From Diabrotica undecimpunctata (taxonomy: Eukaryota; Arthropoda; Insecta; Coleoptera; Chrysomelidae): 64,000 nucleotides of DNA. The notes beneath the pieces were generated by a model. It saw only the letters and a list, made by a program, of their open reading frames with translations. It searched no databases and was not told the DNA's origin. The translations under genes and the position numbers were made by a program. Shown one piece after another: positions 1 through 11,497 of this stretch; positions within the stretch are counted from its first letter, which is position 1; the number at the start of each line of letters is the position of its first letter. The stretch lies in assembly GCF_040954645.1 (NCBI RefSeq), contig NC_092809.1, positions 80,379,435-80,443,434 of the forward strand, read 5' to 3'.

Positions 1-120
1 CCGAAGCAGCTCTAGCTCCTGTGGGAACCCACAATAGAGATCAGAATTTTTCTGACAAAGCTGCTAACTTGCAACACTTTTCCAATAGATCAGTCAAAAC
101 AGCTAAAATGGTGGCAGCAG
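1..120 (+). CDS. Vinc: Vinculin, internal exon (first in window, 5' side cut by window edge)
   Basis: The exon reads in the frame starting at base 3 and encodes about 39 residues (EAALAPVGTHNRDQNFSDKA and onward), ending with one base of a split Gly codon before a GTAGGT donor at 121. With the exon at 24869 it joins as ...MVAAG-GSSGNKK. The helical, Ala-rich sequence aligns by eye with the part of the vinculin head near human residue 640. Vinculin is a cytoplasmic actin-binding adaptor at integrin and cadherin junctions. Identification rests on the four joined exons together. The upstream exon border lies outside the window. Confidence 0.88.
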
Positions 121-1539
121 GTAGGTCATTTTGGATATTTTTAAATTTTCTAAAAAATAACATTTCCATAGGCGAATATATAATTAATTGTAAAAATTAT
201 ATCAATATGATAGTCATTTTATAACAAAAATATGGAAAGGGTACCCTATATGGGCTCCAATGTAACAAATTGTAGGAAAGTTTCAAAAGACTAACAAGGT
301 GATAAATAAAAATATAGAAAATTGAAAATGTGCGGCTAAAGGAAACAAAGAGTCTTAATGCATGAGAGTGGCCACTGGAAAACTCAAGGATGGAATCCGC
401 CAATCTGCATGCGTGTAAAAGACAGTGAAATATTAAACAAGACAGCAACAAACTTAAGATAATAATAAAAGTAACACACAAGGTGTGACTTACTAAAAGT
501 AAAGATTTGGGTGCCAGGGAAGTGTATAGAATAAACTTTGCTGAGTTGTGACCTATAATATAAAAATTCTTTGAGTACCTGTGAAAGAATAAAAAGAGTA
601 CTAAAATAGAATATTATTACGTGTGTAATTCATTTAATAACAATATCACTAATAATATAAACTCTATTTACAATGATAAAAATAAATTTACTTTCCTTAT
701 TTACAATCCCTCCACCTTTTTATAATTGGTTGATAATTCTCGTCTAGTAGCTCTGGGAAACTATATACAAGCATTGTTTAAAAAAGAATAGTTAGACAAC
801 CTTTACCAGCAAAGTTTTTGACTTTTAATCTACCGTCCGGTGGCGGCCTCTAGTAATAAATTTCAAAAACTATTAACAGAAATTTAATTGTTAAAGAGTT
901 CTACTCGAGTATATTTTCGGTTGTCCGATCTCTAAGACAAACCTGTATACGGGTGCCAGATTGTGAAGAAAATATAAGATAAGATAAATAAAACGCTTAT
1001 TGTTATTACCATTGTATTCGTATTGTGAAAGATAACTTAACTATTTCGGGTGAATATTTAAAATTGTTTTTATAATTTGAGACTTGCTTAATCTAAATCG
1101 GTCAGTAATCTATTTAAATGATGTAGGTAAATGCTGCCTTTTTTAAAATTTCTATTAGTTTACCAGGTATTGAATTTGTTTATATGTTTTGTTAGAAAAG
1201 GAATAAATATTTAATTACAATAGACTCGATTTCCATCATCTTAGAAGACTCATCCGGGGGTTTATTTTGTAGTCAAGACTTAAGTTTTATCATTGTTTAA
1301 AAAAGAACATCTTTTTAAACAGTGGTTTTATATATGTTTTGAGAAAATTAAATTTTTAATCTTTTATTCTTTTAAATGGCGTTTGAAAATATAATAAATT
1401 TTTGGGTATGGTCTTTGATAATATTTTTGAAACAAGTAAACAGATTGATATGCCACAACAAAAGGAAACACGTATTTGGGGACAAATTAATCTATGTGTT
1501 GGGTTAAAAGGATTAATAGTTAACAAAACTTAAATAAAT

Positions 1540-1575
1540 AGTACTATTTTATTTATTTATTTATTTATTTTATAC
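1540..1575. repeat. (TTTA)n microsatellite
   Basis: A short run of TTTA/ATTT units (about five to six copies) in otherwise unremarkable AT-rich intron. No gene is associated with it. Confidence 0.7.
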
Positions 1576-2000
1576 ATATACAACATTGCTCTCGGTCTGT
1601 TTACATAAATGGGAATGTTTTTTTTTTCAATCAACTCGCCCGATTTGAGCTGTTTATTAATGAAGTAATTTTAAATTACAAAGTGATAGATATTGCAAAA
1701 ATTGAATTCGTATTATTTAAATAGTTATATAACACTTATCAAAATTCTAATATCTACACATAAACATTAATACCAAAATAATAATTCAAGGTAAAAAAAC
1801 AGAAAAACATTGTTGACATTAAAAGTTATAAAAATGAATTGTAACATTGTTTTCAAAAACTAAAATAAGCAATCTATGAGTATTCAGTCATGAACTACGG
1901 GTCTTGGATATATGAATCAACAAGCAAAATGAATTTAGAAATATTAGATCGTGTACAATGCAGAGACTTAAGAATATGTTTAACTGCAATGGTATCAACT

Positions 2001-2400
2001 TGTAACTATTTAATTTGCCTACCACATTGGGTGTCACTTGTAACAATATATAATTGCTTATAGAGAGTTGAAACTGGGGACTGAGCAATTATTGGGCTGG
2101 AGATAGGGTAAGCAAATAAACTGAAACTTTTACGAACGGCTACTCTTGTTCTGGTTGCAGAGCTATCGTTATAAATAAGGGTTTCTTTATTTTAGGGACT
2201 GGAAGGAGTAACTACAAAGAAAGAAATAAAAAAAATACTTACAGAAATTTGCTGGGCAACAAACACAAGAAGGTTCCTAAACTAGTTAAATTGGACGTCG
2301 TTTAAAAGAAACCTCTTGCTGGATAGAAAGAAAGGCTTTTCTTTCCTAAAAAAGTTTTAAGGGGAAAAATCTTTTTAAAGGAAATAATTTTAAACTCCTG
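2001..2400 (-). mobile_element. Old diverged LTR fragment related to the gypsy LTR at 4760
   Basis: Starting TGTAAC at 2001, the sequence follows the gypsy LTR of this window in the same orientation: TTTGCCTACCACAT, then GAGATAGGGTAAGCAAA, ACTTACA, and the GGACG...GAAAC...CTTGCTGGA...GAAAGAAAGG...CTTTCCTAAAAAA block near 2290-2350. The match is discontinuous and heavily diverged. It begins precisely where the I-clade LINE ORF stops, so it looks like an old insertion into that LINE. The right border was not resolved and may lie anywhere up to about 2700. Confidence 0.6.
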
Positions 2401-3398
2401 GTTTAAAGAGAAACATTACATTACATTATATCGAAATGAAATAATAAACCTTTTTGAAATATTAATTAAATATTAAAGTTAACTTTATTTAAAAGAATAT
2501 GACAATTAGCTGATCTATAAAACTTATAATTTTATTTATTTATAATCAAATTTAGTTTGTCATGAAAGCAAATCTTTGCATATGTTAATGAAAAACTGGT
2601 TATTTTAAAATTAAAAAAAAAGTAAAACACATGAAAATACAAAATGGACAAATCTTGGGGAGGTCAAACATTGAATTGAGCTTCGGATTATCCTGGATGA
2701 TAATAAAATGTATTCTTCAAAATTCGGCTGCTTAATTCTTACTTAAAACAATGTGGGCTTCTTAAAATGTTAGAAACGCTGTTTCCAGCATTTGTTTCCA
2801 TCCAAATCAAGTAAAAATTGCCGGTCTTAAAAAACTACATGCCGACGCAAAAAGATTGAGAATATTTTTCGGTGTTTTAACATATACGAGGTAAAACAAA
2901 AATGCTACAAACTAAAACAAACGTTATTCTAGCAAAGTATAATCAAATCCCATTAGAATTACGTAGGCAACAAACTATTAGCACAAAAATACTGTATAAA
3001 GATGAGAAACACTGAGTCATGTCTTTTAACAAATCTGGCATTATTATATATTGAAAACTTCACTAATTCATATTTGAAAAAAAAAATTCACCCCCACTTA
3101 CAGATGCATTTATTAAAACCAGGGGTTATACAGAATTATACAAAAATAAATTACTACCAATCTATAAATTTCCGTACAAAAATTTGATAAAAAAACTAAG
3201 AATCATAGTTCCTAAGTATACAGAATCAAATCAATTAAACAATACTTTAGTAAAATCTATACTGAGCGACTTTGTGGATTACACAGTAATTTAGACAGAC
3301 GATTCTAAAAATCAAACAGGAGTAGGATGTACTATGTAGGTGCAAAATACCTACCAATACAATAATTACAAATTATCTAGTGTTAGTAGCATCTTCAC

Positions 3399-3564
3399 TA
3401 ATTAATATTTAAATGGGAATAAGCCACAATTAAAGGTTAAAATAGATTTATTTCCGAAGTGGAAATTGAAACGTCAATAAATGTATTTTAACCTTTAATT
3501 GTGGCTTATTCCCATTTAAATATTAATTAATTAAAAATGCCACAAGAAAATAGCTTCAGAACAA
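3399..3564. mobile_element. 166-bp hairpin insertion with 12-bp target duplication, Penelope/retrozyme-like
   Basis: Two perfect 43-base inverted arms (3401-3443 and 3485-3527) enclose a 41-base spacer carrying TTCCGAAGTGGAAATTGAAA, which resembles the hammerhead-derived terminal motif of Penelope-like elements. The unit is flanked by the direct repeat TAGCATCTTCAC at 3387-3398 and 3565-3576. Removing the unit with one repeat copy restores the LINE RNase H reading SSIFTAELIAI. Direct repeats and ORF restoration are seen in the sequence; the Penelope/retrozyme link is inference from the motif. Confidence 0.7.
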
Positions 3565-3631
3565 TAGCATCTTCACAGCTGAACTTATAGCCATTGAAAA
3601 AAGTACATTTATTTAGAACTTTCTTTTATGT

Positions 3632-4210
3632 TTGAAGAATTTTTACTTTATTTTCGAAAGTACGACATTGTTTTTTCAATAAGATTTTCATGTTTTACTA
3701 TAAACACTTCTAATAAAGACTGAAATAAATGTTTAGTGATTTAAAGCAAAACGATATAATATCTGCATAATTTCAAATGTTTAAAAAAGTAAAATCTTCA
3801 TGTGGAATTCTAACCCTGAGCGTCTGCATGAGAACATCGTGCCTTGAACTCTGATCCATCAAACTTTTATAATTCTTTAGTGACAGTTTGGGTTATTGTT
3901 ATGCTGCTAATGAAGGCTTATTTGAACATATTGTAAATTCATTTATTTACGTTATTTTTTTTATTTTTGTAGAATTTTTACTTATTTAAACATTCTTTAA
4001 ACGTTCTTTTAATTTTGAAGAATTTTTACTTTATTTTCGAAAGTACGACGATTCTGTTTTTTCAATAAGATATTTATGTTTAACTTTAAATACTTGTAAT
4101 ACTAGCAGAGAATATAGACGCTTAGCGTCTATATTCTTTGATACTAGTAACGACTGACATAAATGTTTAGTGATTCAAAGCAAAACGATCTCTGCATAAT
4201 TCATTCGAAT
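3632..4210. repeat. Imperfect direct duplication (about 160 and 200 bp)
   Basis: Bases 3632-3790 (TTTGAAGAATTTTTACTTTA, then TTTTCGAAAGTACGAC, then AAATGTTTAGTGATT) recur at 4013-4210 in the same order. The second copy is longer because a palindromic segment sits at 4098-4147. No coding content was seen. Confidence 0.8.
4108..4140. repeat. Short perfect hairpin inside a duplicated unit
   Basis: GAATATAGACGC-TTA-GCGTCTATATTC forms a stem of 12 bp with a 3-base loop. It is flanked by ATACTAG on both sides (4099-4105 and 4141-4147). The other copy of the surrounding duplication (3632-3790) lacks this segment, so it looks like a small insertion. Confidence 0.75.
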
Positions 4211-4628
4211 GTCGAATTCTTACCACTAATCCACGAAGGATTGATAATTATTCCGTGACAAGAGTGTATGAAAGTCCTCAAATCGTAGTAGAAATTATTC
4301 TTGGTTAATAATTTAAAACTTTAGATTAAATAATCACTATTAATTAAATTATTTTATTCACATTTTTGCTTTATTGTGCTCAATCAGTTTTTACTTTATG
4401 CGTAATTAAAAAATGGAAATACGTCACACATACGACGTTACACATAATTATTATGACTGAGGTGATTTAGCCCGAAGCTAACGTTTAAAGGTGTGAGACT
4501 ATCGATAGTGGTAATGTAATGTAAATTGTAGGTTTCTATCGATTGTTTGCCACCTCTACGAGTTATATCTCTTTTTATTTCACAAGGTAACTGTGTTTTC
4601 TATCTCTTACGTTAAAAAGCCGGGTGGT

Positions 4629-4690
4629 AAGACACTTATCACTGTATATATATATACAGTGATAAGTGTCTTATCACTGTATATTTCGTT

Positions 4691-4693
<3 letters not shown>
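4629..4693. repeat. Perfect palindrome next to an (AT)n tract
   Basis: AAGACACTTATCACTGTATA is followed at once by its own reverse complement, giving a palindrome of over 40 bp around a TATATATA centre. Further right, ATATTTCGTTACA (4681-4693) touches the (AT)n tract and is the reverse complement of the first 13 bases of the LTR that starts on the other side of the tract at 4760. Confidence 0.8.

Positions 4694-4759
<66 letters not shown>
4694..4759. repeat. (AT)n microsatellite, left flank of the gypsy element
   Basis: About 33 uninterrupted AT units. The LTR begins TGTAACG at the base after the tract, and the matching right LTR ends next to another (AT)n tract (16689-16758). Overlapping ORFs of Tyr-Ile repeats here are artefacts. 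Confidence 0.95.
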
Positions 4760-4762
<3 letters not shown>

Positions 4763-6263
4763 AACGAAATATTTTGCCTACCACATAGGGTATAATTATA
4801 GGGGTTTGAAAATTGAGACAGAAGTCGTGAATAAGTAAATGTGGGCAACTACAAAATGAAACAAATGGATACTTACATGAATCTCCTAGACAAAGGAGTT
4901 ACAAAAACAACAAGAAAGACCTCTAGCAATTTAAAATGGACGCCGCTTCGAGAAAACTTCCTGCTGGAGGAAAGAAAGGTTCTTCCTTCCTAAAAAAACC
5001 CAAAAAGAGGTTAGGAGACTTTTCTAAAATAAACAAAATGGTTCAGAGGTATAAACATTTATTACTGTCTCAACACAAACAGTTACAAAATATCAGATCG
5101 TACAAAATATATATGATATAATTAGTTACAAAAATTTATACCAAAAATAACAAAGAAAAACTTACATGTGTCCTATTCTTTACAAACTCAGGAGATGCTA
5201 CAAAACTTACAAAAAATAGTTACTGGACTACAAGTTACTGGACTATAAACATGTGACAGAAATAATATTATTACAAATAAAGAATTATCTTTTTAATGAA
5301 ACTATTCATAAAGAGGTTAACCTTCTTTAAAAAACCAAAATAAATTAATGTCAAAAATAATAAAGCTAGTTGCCAGCTGTCATATGCCAACATAACATTT
5401 TAAGACAGATAATAATTATGACATCTATGGCCGCGCCCTAATACATATAATTTTAATTATTACAGATTCTCAAAATTTTAAACTAAAGCAATTATTAGAA
5501 AAAAAATGTCTATTTTTACTTTGAAAGTTTAAACACAAAAAAAGTTACCTTGATTTTCACTAAAATGCACTTGAGTTGTAAACTAGACTTACTAACATTT
5601 CTGGGGGTAGAAACTGAATGGAAAATCTCTGAACGAGAACAAAAAAACTGCTTCTATAGTCTGCAACGACGACCAGGGACAAACAAAATGAGGTTGAAGT
5701 GGCACTTAATGCAAACCTTGGACATGGCTTCTTAAAAAAAACTGAAACACTTGGGCATTTTCCAAATTTGTTGTACACGACACAAATCTCTTAGGTACTT
5801 AGAAAAATAGTGATTACTCTTTCTAAACTGACATTACATAGAGTAAAAATTACTATTTTCAACAAATTTTGCCGACTTCTGCAAACTACATAACTACGTC
5901 TGTCCACTCTCGTTACCCTTTTCAACCTGACTCGAATTCCCCTCGACCTCAATATCGACTGGGGCCAGTTTTTTCGTCTTAGTCCTCCACCGCTCTCAAA
6001 ACGAAACAACCCAAAATTCCTGTTTTAAACCACTTTGACTATCTCGCTAAATAACCTTGAAACATTTCCAAAACTAACACTTACAAATACATAAAATAAT
6101 CATATTTAACTTCATCGCCGAATTCTTTCTTGGGGACTTTGACGGTAAACAAAAAACCCAAAATTTATATATAGCCAGGGAGTGTACTACAAAATTTTTA
6201 TACTTGCGTTTAAAAGAAATTTATTATGCTAATATTTAAATACAAGAAATTTATTATGCTACA
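4760..6263 (-). repeat. Gypsy 3' LTR (left copy)
   Basis: Runs TGTAACGAAA...ATTATGCTACA in + orientation, about 1.5 kb. It matches the right LTR through many blocks, for example GGATACTTACATGAATCTCC, GAGAAAACTTCCTGCTGGAG, ACGACCAGGGACAAACAAAA and CTATATATAAATT-like elements read from the other strand. Compared with the right copy it lacks about 80 bases near 4813-4840 and has extra bases near 5025-5060 and 6205-6250. The LTR pair is therefore not young. Confidence 0.85.
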
Positions 6264-6921
6264 AAGCCCCTTCTTAAAAGAAAAAACTCGGGTAATTTTA
6301 TCCAGTTTTTGATAAAACAACAAAAACAAAATCAACAGATAACCTCTCTAATGAGTTGAGACTTCTTAATAATATATTTTAGATGATGGTCAGTTTGGGA
6401 TTAAACAACAAAAACAACATTAGTTATAAGGGATTGGGCTAGCGTGCCATCGATCGCCAAACTCTTTAAAGTCGAGTAGACTGAAATGTTTGACTCTACT
6501 TGAACTATAGATGACATGAGTTTCTATGCCCTAGGGGAAGCTAACCTTATGTCCTGCAGTGTACCTCGCTGACATTCACAGCAGTAACACAAGTGATTTG
6601 TCAGACAGGCATAGCCATGTCACCTCGTTGCCTAAACCGAATGCGGTACACAAATCAAAAAAATTGCTATACACTCAGCAGTTAGGCGTCTGCTTATCTC
6701 CACTATACGCCTAGCGAGACAGGGAATTCGGCAACGGTTCCACAAAAAATTAGCATATAGACCCTAAATCTATATATCTACATATAACAAAATGTGATTC
6801 TCTCATGTGTCTCCAATCAAAATAGGTTACCTGTACTAAAAATATTCAAAAGTAAAACTATATTCCAAAGCGATAAAATCAAATCAACAAACTCGAAAAC
6901 AAAGACATAGGATAGATTGTA

Positions 6922-7930
6922 CTAATTACTTGGGGATGACATATTGTCCTCATTTGACACAAAAGACTTTAAATCTTCAACATGCCACTTACCAAGATCT
7001 GAACCATTTAAATCTGACAAACGATAAACCACTGATGACAATTTTTCCTTGATAGTTGCTTCAATATACTTTGGTGCTAGTTTGGACATACACTTGTTGA
7101 CAGCACAAGACAAAACCTTATTTCTTTTCCAAACTCTATCACCCACTTGAAATTGGACTTCTCTTCTACGTAAGTTGTAACTTCTAGCGTTAAGTTTATA
7201 TCCTTTTCGAAGATTAGCCTGAACCTTTTCAAAAACTTTATCTAGACCTTTAACTTCTGAAGCATACATGTTACGGTCACCTGGAATTATCTCAAGATCT
7301 TGATTCTGTTGATCCTTGTGATCAACACCATAGTAGTTTCTACTTAAGGGAACATGACGGCCATAATTAAGGAAAGCTGGAGTATATCCAGTCACTTCAT
7401 GTTTTGCTGTGTTAACAGCTTGTCTAATCTTTGCTAAATTCTTGTTCCCATCTACGTGGTCTTTCACATATGTACGTATTGCTGTACCAATGGTTCTATT
7501 GTTCCTCTCCACAAAATTACACTGTAGTGCATATACTGGGCTAAACCATACTTTCTGAACGTTATACCTATTACAGAGCTCAATTAAGAGAGGATTGTTC
7601 AGATTTGAGGCATTATCACAAATCACATATTGAGGAACACCAAACATTAGGAAAACATCATTTTCCAAAAACTCAACAATATTCTTATCCATGGCCTTTC
7701 TTAAAGGATGGACTAACGTATATTTACTAAACCAATCAGCAACTAATAACCACGTATAACCTTTCTTTGAACGAACAAAGGGACCTATCAGATCTATAGC
7801 AACTATCTGTCAAGGAAACTTGGCCTCTCTCTGCTTACCCATTTTACCTAATGGAGCATAATTTGGTGTCTTCTGAGCACCACACACTATACATGACCTG
7901 ACAAACATAAGCACATCACAACGCATCTTA
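6922..7930 (-). pseudogene. Gypsy integrase
   Basis: The catalytic core is recognisable: VICDNASN holds the second Asp and FVERNNRTIG the Glu, with the first Asp in a broken upstream segment near 7790-7810. The C-terminal part reads APKYIEAT...LSDLNGSDLGKWHVEDLK, the GPY/F-type module of gypsy integrases; no chromodomain was seen. The zinc-binding N-terminus lies in the adjoining frame (HEPPTCAHFGFYKT near 7970-8010). The longest open stretch is 256 codons, from 7692 to 6922. The frame is interrupted between 7692 and 7887. It catalyses cDNA integration in intact elements. Confidence 0.85.
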
Positions 7931-9678
7931 GACCAATATCTTTCTTGGATACGGACAAAGTTTTATAAAATCCAAAGTGAGCACACGTAGGTGGCTCATG
8001 ACAACACTGCATAACTTCAAATCTTTGTGGTTTGGGCACAAGAATTTTCCATTCTACATCATTAGTCTTAAAAAAATTAGTGGTAGGGACAAACTTATAA
8101 ACAAAATCATTCTCCACCTTCCACTGTGGAAAATCAAGGGGGGATCGGACTATCTTTAATCTCAAATTATCGAACCAAGGGTCTATTCTATCTACATCAA
8201 CCTCTAAATAACAAATATCTTGGGTAGTTTCGGCTGGATCATTGGTGTGAGCTCGAGATAGAGCATCAGGGACTAAATGGGATTTTCCTTTTCTATGAAT
8301 TAAATCAAAAGTATGCTGTCTTAGGCGCATGGACCATATGGCTAATTTACCAGTAGGATTGGACAATTTATTCAACCAAAGAAGTGAATGGTGGTTAATA
8401 ATGACCGAAAACTTTACTCCCTCTATGTAACCTCGAAATTTCTCGATAGCGAAGATCACAGCAACACATTCTCTCTCTGTAACTGACTAATTTCTTTCAG
8501 CTCTGGAAAGAGATCTACTAACATACGCAAACCTTTTCTTCGCCATCTATAGTTTGTATCAAAACACCACCAAGACCGGTGTCAGATGCATCACATTGCA
8601 CAACAAAGGGAAGATCAAAATTGGGCTGGGCTAAAATAGGGGCAGAAATCAGAAGTTCTTTAATTTTTAAAAAAGCTTGTCCAGCTTCACTTGTCCAAAC
8701 TACAGGCTGTTTCTTCCTGCGATGACCTTTAGGAAGATCATGAGGCTAAACTGAAAAAATCTTTAATAAAACGACGCTACCAAGAACACATACCGATAAA
8801 TCTTTTAATTTCAGTGGAATTAGTTGGTCTTGGATAATTGACCATAGCAAGGATTTTTTCTGGATCTGCCTTTAAAGAATTATTACCAACTACATAACCA
8901 AGATACTTTAACTCCAACTTAAAAAATCACACTTTTCAACGTTGATGGTCGTGTTTGCTTCCTTAAGCTTCTCTTTAATTATCTTAACTCAACAACTCAA
9001 TGTGTTTCTCAAATGTTGGGGTACATACTATAATGTCAGCCAAATAACAAAATATGTCGGGCTCGAATTCAGGTCCCAAAATAGCATCAAAAAGTCTTTG
9101 TTGAATCTGTGCACCATTGCATAAACCAAAGGGAACAGAAGTGAACTGAAAAGAACATCTATCAGAAACATCGAAGGCTGTCTTTTTCCTTGAGTCAGGG
9201 TGAAGAGGGATTTGCCAAAATGCTTTTCTCAAATTAATAGAGCTAATGCATTTAGCTCCTCTAAGCAAAGACAGGATTCTATCTATCTGGGCAAGAGATA
9301 ACTATCATGGACAGTAACTTCATTCAATGAACGACCATCAAAACAAAATCTATATTCTCCTGACTTCTTTTTAACTAACAGTACTGGAGTTGACCATGGC
9401 GATTGTGCTGATTCGATTACTCCTAATCTTAACATTTCATCCAACTCTTCATGTAGTATTTTATTTATATATGGTGACAAAGGATATTGTCTTTTCTTAA
9501 ATGGTTTATCATAACCTGTGTCAATAACCATTCCTATTTTGTTGGATTTTCCAATATATTTAGAACTAGAGACTTCTCCAAAAGATTCTACTATTGACTT
9601 TGCCATATTCCTCTCAGTGCTAGAGAACAAGTCTACGGAATACAAAGTTTCTATTTTATTCTTCCGGAAGAATTCCAT
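7887..9678 (-). pseudogene. Gypsy reverse transcriptase and RNase H
   Basis: From right to left the minus strand encodes the RT entry block (YPLSPYINKILHEELDEML, SPWSTPVLLVKKKSGEYRFC), the palm (SINLRKAFWQIPLHP, SVPFGLCNGAQIQQRLFD, FCYLADIIV) and RNase H (FAIEKFRGYIEGVKFSVIIN, KGKSHLVPDALSRAH). At least three frames are needed (9283-9678, 8984-9268, 7887-8459). The catalytic YxDD reads YLAD, and the usual Asp before LR in the first palm motif is Asn, so the enzyme would be inactive. The RNase H TDH-type motif reads INHH. Confidence 0.87.
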
Positions 9679-10139
9679 GTCCCATCCTCAAAGTTTAATA
9701 ACAGCGACAACTGCTGCATAAAATTATTTCCCAAAATGAAATTGTAAGGGACAGAAGGTACAACAAAAAATTTTACCATATGACAAACACCATCAGCCTC
9801 TATTGGAAGATCAACGGTGCCAACAAATGATTTATTCGAACCATCTGCTAAGCGGACATGCTTGGAAGATGTGGGATTATATTTAATTTCTTGAGAATCC
9901 AAAAATTCAACTCCAACGGCACCCACAACAGATGTAGAGCAACCACTGTCCAAAAGAACTACAAAGTTTCTACAGAAAATTGAAATACTAACATGAGAAC
10001 GACTATCAAAATCGTTCTTCTCTAAAATTGGGTTCAACGATGATCTGTAAGGTCTATTGATCTTAGACCTATTCGAAATACAACACTTGGGACAAAAAGA
10101 TATGGACACACCTCGATGACCACAATGAGAACAAAACAT
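9651..10139 (-). pseudogene. Gypsy aspartic protease region
   Basis: The ORF contains VVLLDSGCSTSVVGA, the DSG/DTG active site of retropepsin-like proteases, about 57 residues in. It is followed by LADGSNKSFVGTVDLPI and FFVVPSVPYNFILGNNFMQQ, matching the flap and ILG motif. A Cys-rich start (FCSHCGHRGVSISFCPKCC) looks like an extra zinc-binding element. It overlaps the start of the RT frame and directly follows the zinc-knuckle ORF with a stop at the border. The protease would cleave the Gag-Pol polyprotein. Confidence 0.85.
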
Positions 10140-10619
10140 CTACTTGCTCCTACAGTCACGGGAAATATGACCGGGCCTATTACAATTATAACAAATCATC
10201 TTTCTCGGGTTTCTGGGAGCTTGATAAGGGGTAGAATGCATTAATGAAGGTGGGGATGAAAAAGATTGCATCATTGGAGCTGGGGGTGAGAAAGATTGCA
10301 TCATTGGAGGTGAGGGTGAGAAAGATTGCATCAATGGGGGTGGGGATGAAAAAGACTGATTTCTTACATCAGTATTTTCTGGTGGACTGGGTCTATCATT
10401 TTCATATCTATGTTTAGGATTGGCTCTCCTAGAAGAATTATTTTCTCTGTCATGTCTGTTACTTACTCCACTTATGTCTTGCTTATGTTGATTATCCATC
10501 ACATGAACTTGTTCTTTGGGCTTTTCTGTATCATCAAGTGAAATACCAGCAAGACCCTTAGTAGTCTGCAACAAGGACAGGACATTCTGCTCCAAACGTT
10601 TTATATTAGGTACTAACAT
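10140..10619 (-). pseudogene. Gypsy gag C-terminal part with CCHC zinc knuckle
   Basis: 159 codons ending in MICYNCNRPGHISRDCRSK, a CX2CX4HX4C nucleocapsid knuckle. Before it lies a Ser/Pro/Met-rich segment in which MQSFSPSPPM-like units repeat four to five times (about 10230-10360), an internal minisatellite within the coding sequence. It joins the upstream gag frame at about 10610 with a 14-base overlap. Confidence 0.85.
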
Positions 10620-11497
10620 TTCTACTGTACTGTAGCAAAATCTTGTAGGATCTTGGAATGTAATCCACTAAAATATTTTTTCTCATTATTTTTACCTTTT
10701 GGGCTTCACTTGGGTATGTTTCCAAACGTTTAAACAGGTTTTCCATCACTGCTGAATAAATGGTTATGCATTCATTCCTTTTCTGCTTCCTACCTTTGAT
10801 TTCATCTAACAGATTATCATTATAATCGGGGTGCAAAAAAGCAGATTTGAGTAGCATTACCTTCAAATAACTCAATTGCTGAACGAAACAGGATGTCTTC
10901 GGAAATATTCCTAGACGTAGCAGAATCTCTAACTTTTTCTAAAAATGTGGGGAGGGCTTTACTTTCACCATTAAACTTAATATGTAAATCAGAAATAATG
11001 ACAGGAGTTGAAACCTGTATTATTGGGGCTGGGACTGTACAACTGGGAACTACAGGGGCTAAAACTGGGCTACTAGTGGATGGTATGGATATTTCATCAG
11101 ATATTTCCTCTTTTAATATTACCGTTCAACATCAACAAATCATCTTTACACTCATTGACAAACTTTTTTACTTCCTCTTCAACATCATTCATAGGGAAAT
11201 TTTCTAATCTGGTGTCTAAATGTGTAGACCTTGTTTCAGATCTAGCAAAATCAGCTTTAGTTGATTGTGCATTCATTGATTGAGCAGTACTATATAAATC
11301 TTCCATAATTAACTTGATCTCACACAACTCCTTCTTAGGATCTACTGCATTATTAACCAAATCTACCAAACTTCCAACAAAGCCCTTAAAATCTTTCTTT
11401 TATCATCAACTATCTTATTTGGGACATCAAAACCTCCTATGAAAAGCTCATAAGATAACTCTCCTGATTTCAAATGATTAACATGGGTATACTTCAT
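10606..11497 (-). pseudogene. Gypsy gag, N-terminal and capsid part
   Basis: A plausible start lies at 11497 (MKYTHVNHLKSGELSYELFI), followed by a one-base break near 11390, then VDLVNNAVDPKKELCEIKLI. A capsid-like block (LHIKFNGESKALPTFLEKVR, EDILFRSAIELFEGNA) near 10875-10985 and HPDYNDNLLDEIKGRKQKRN with LETYPSEAQKVKIMRKNIL resemble insect gypsy Gag. Stops and frame changes occur at 11097 and about 10875. Confidence 0.75.

Larger units (their letters stand above)
1880..3640 (+). pseudogene. I-clade LINE, 3' part of ORF2 (post-RT region and RNase H), broken
   Basis: Bases 1888-2000 encode MNYGSWIYESTSKMN and LDRVQCRDLRICLTAM, the conserved block after the reverse transcriptase in I-type LINEs. 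Similarity resumes at about 2800 and runs to an RNase H stretch near 3285-3345 (DYTVI-stop-TDDSKNQTGVGC) and onward to SIFTAELIAIEK near 3568-3603. Many stops and frame breaks mark it as dead. It is interrupted by an LTR relic starting at 2001 and by a small hairpin insertion at 3399-3564. The reading frame on the two sides of the latter matches across the insertion. The exact clade is inferred from motifs only. Confidence 0.65.

Noticed and set aside
4593..4848. Overlapping ORFs on both strands with long Tyr-Ile repeats (also at 18055-18279 and 32032-32343)
   Set aside because: They are translations of (AT)n microsatellites, open in several frames on both strands, with no other coding signal.
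6264..6921. Possible env gene of an errantivirus type downstream of integrase
   Set aside because: The 660 bases between integrase and the 3' LTR contain stops in all frames and no signal peptide or transmembrane-like ORF.
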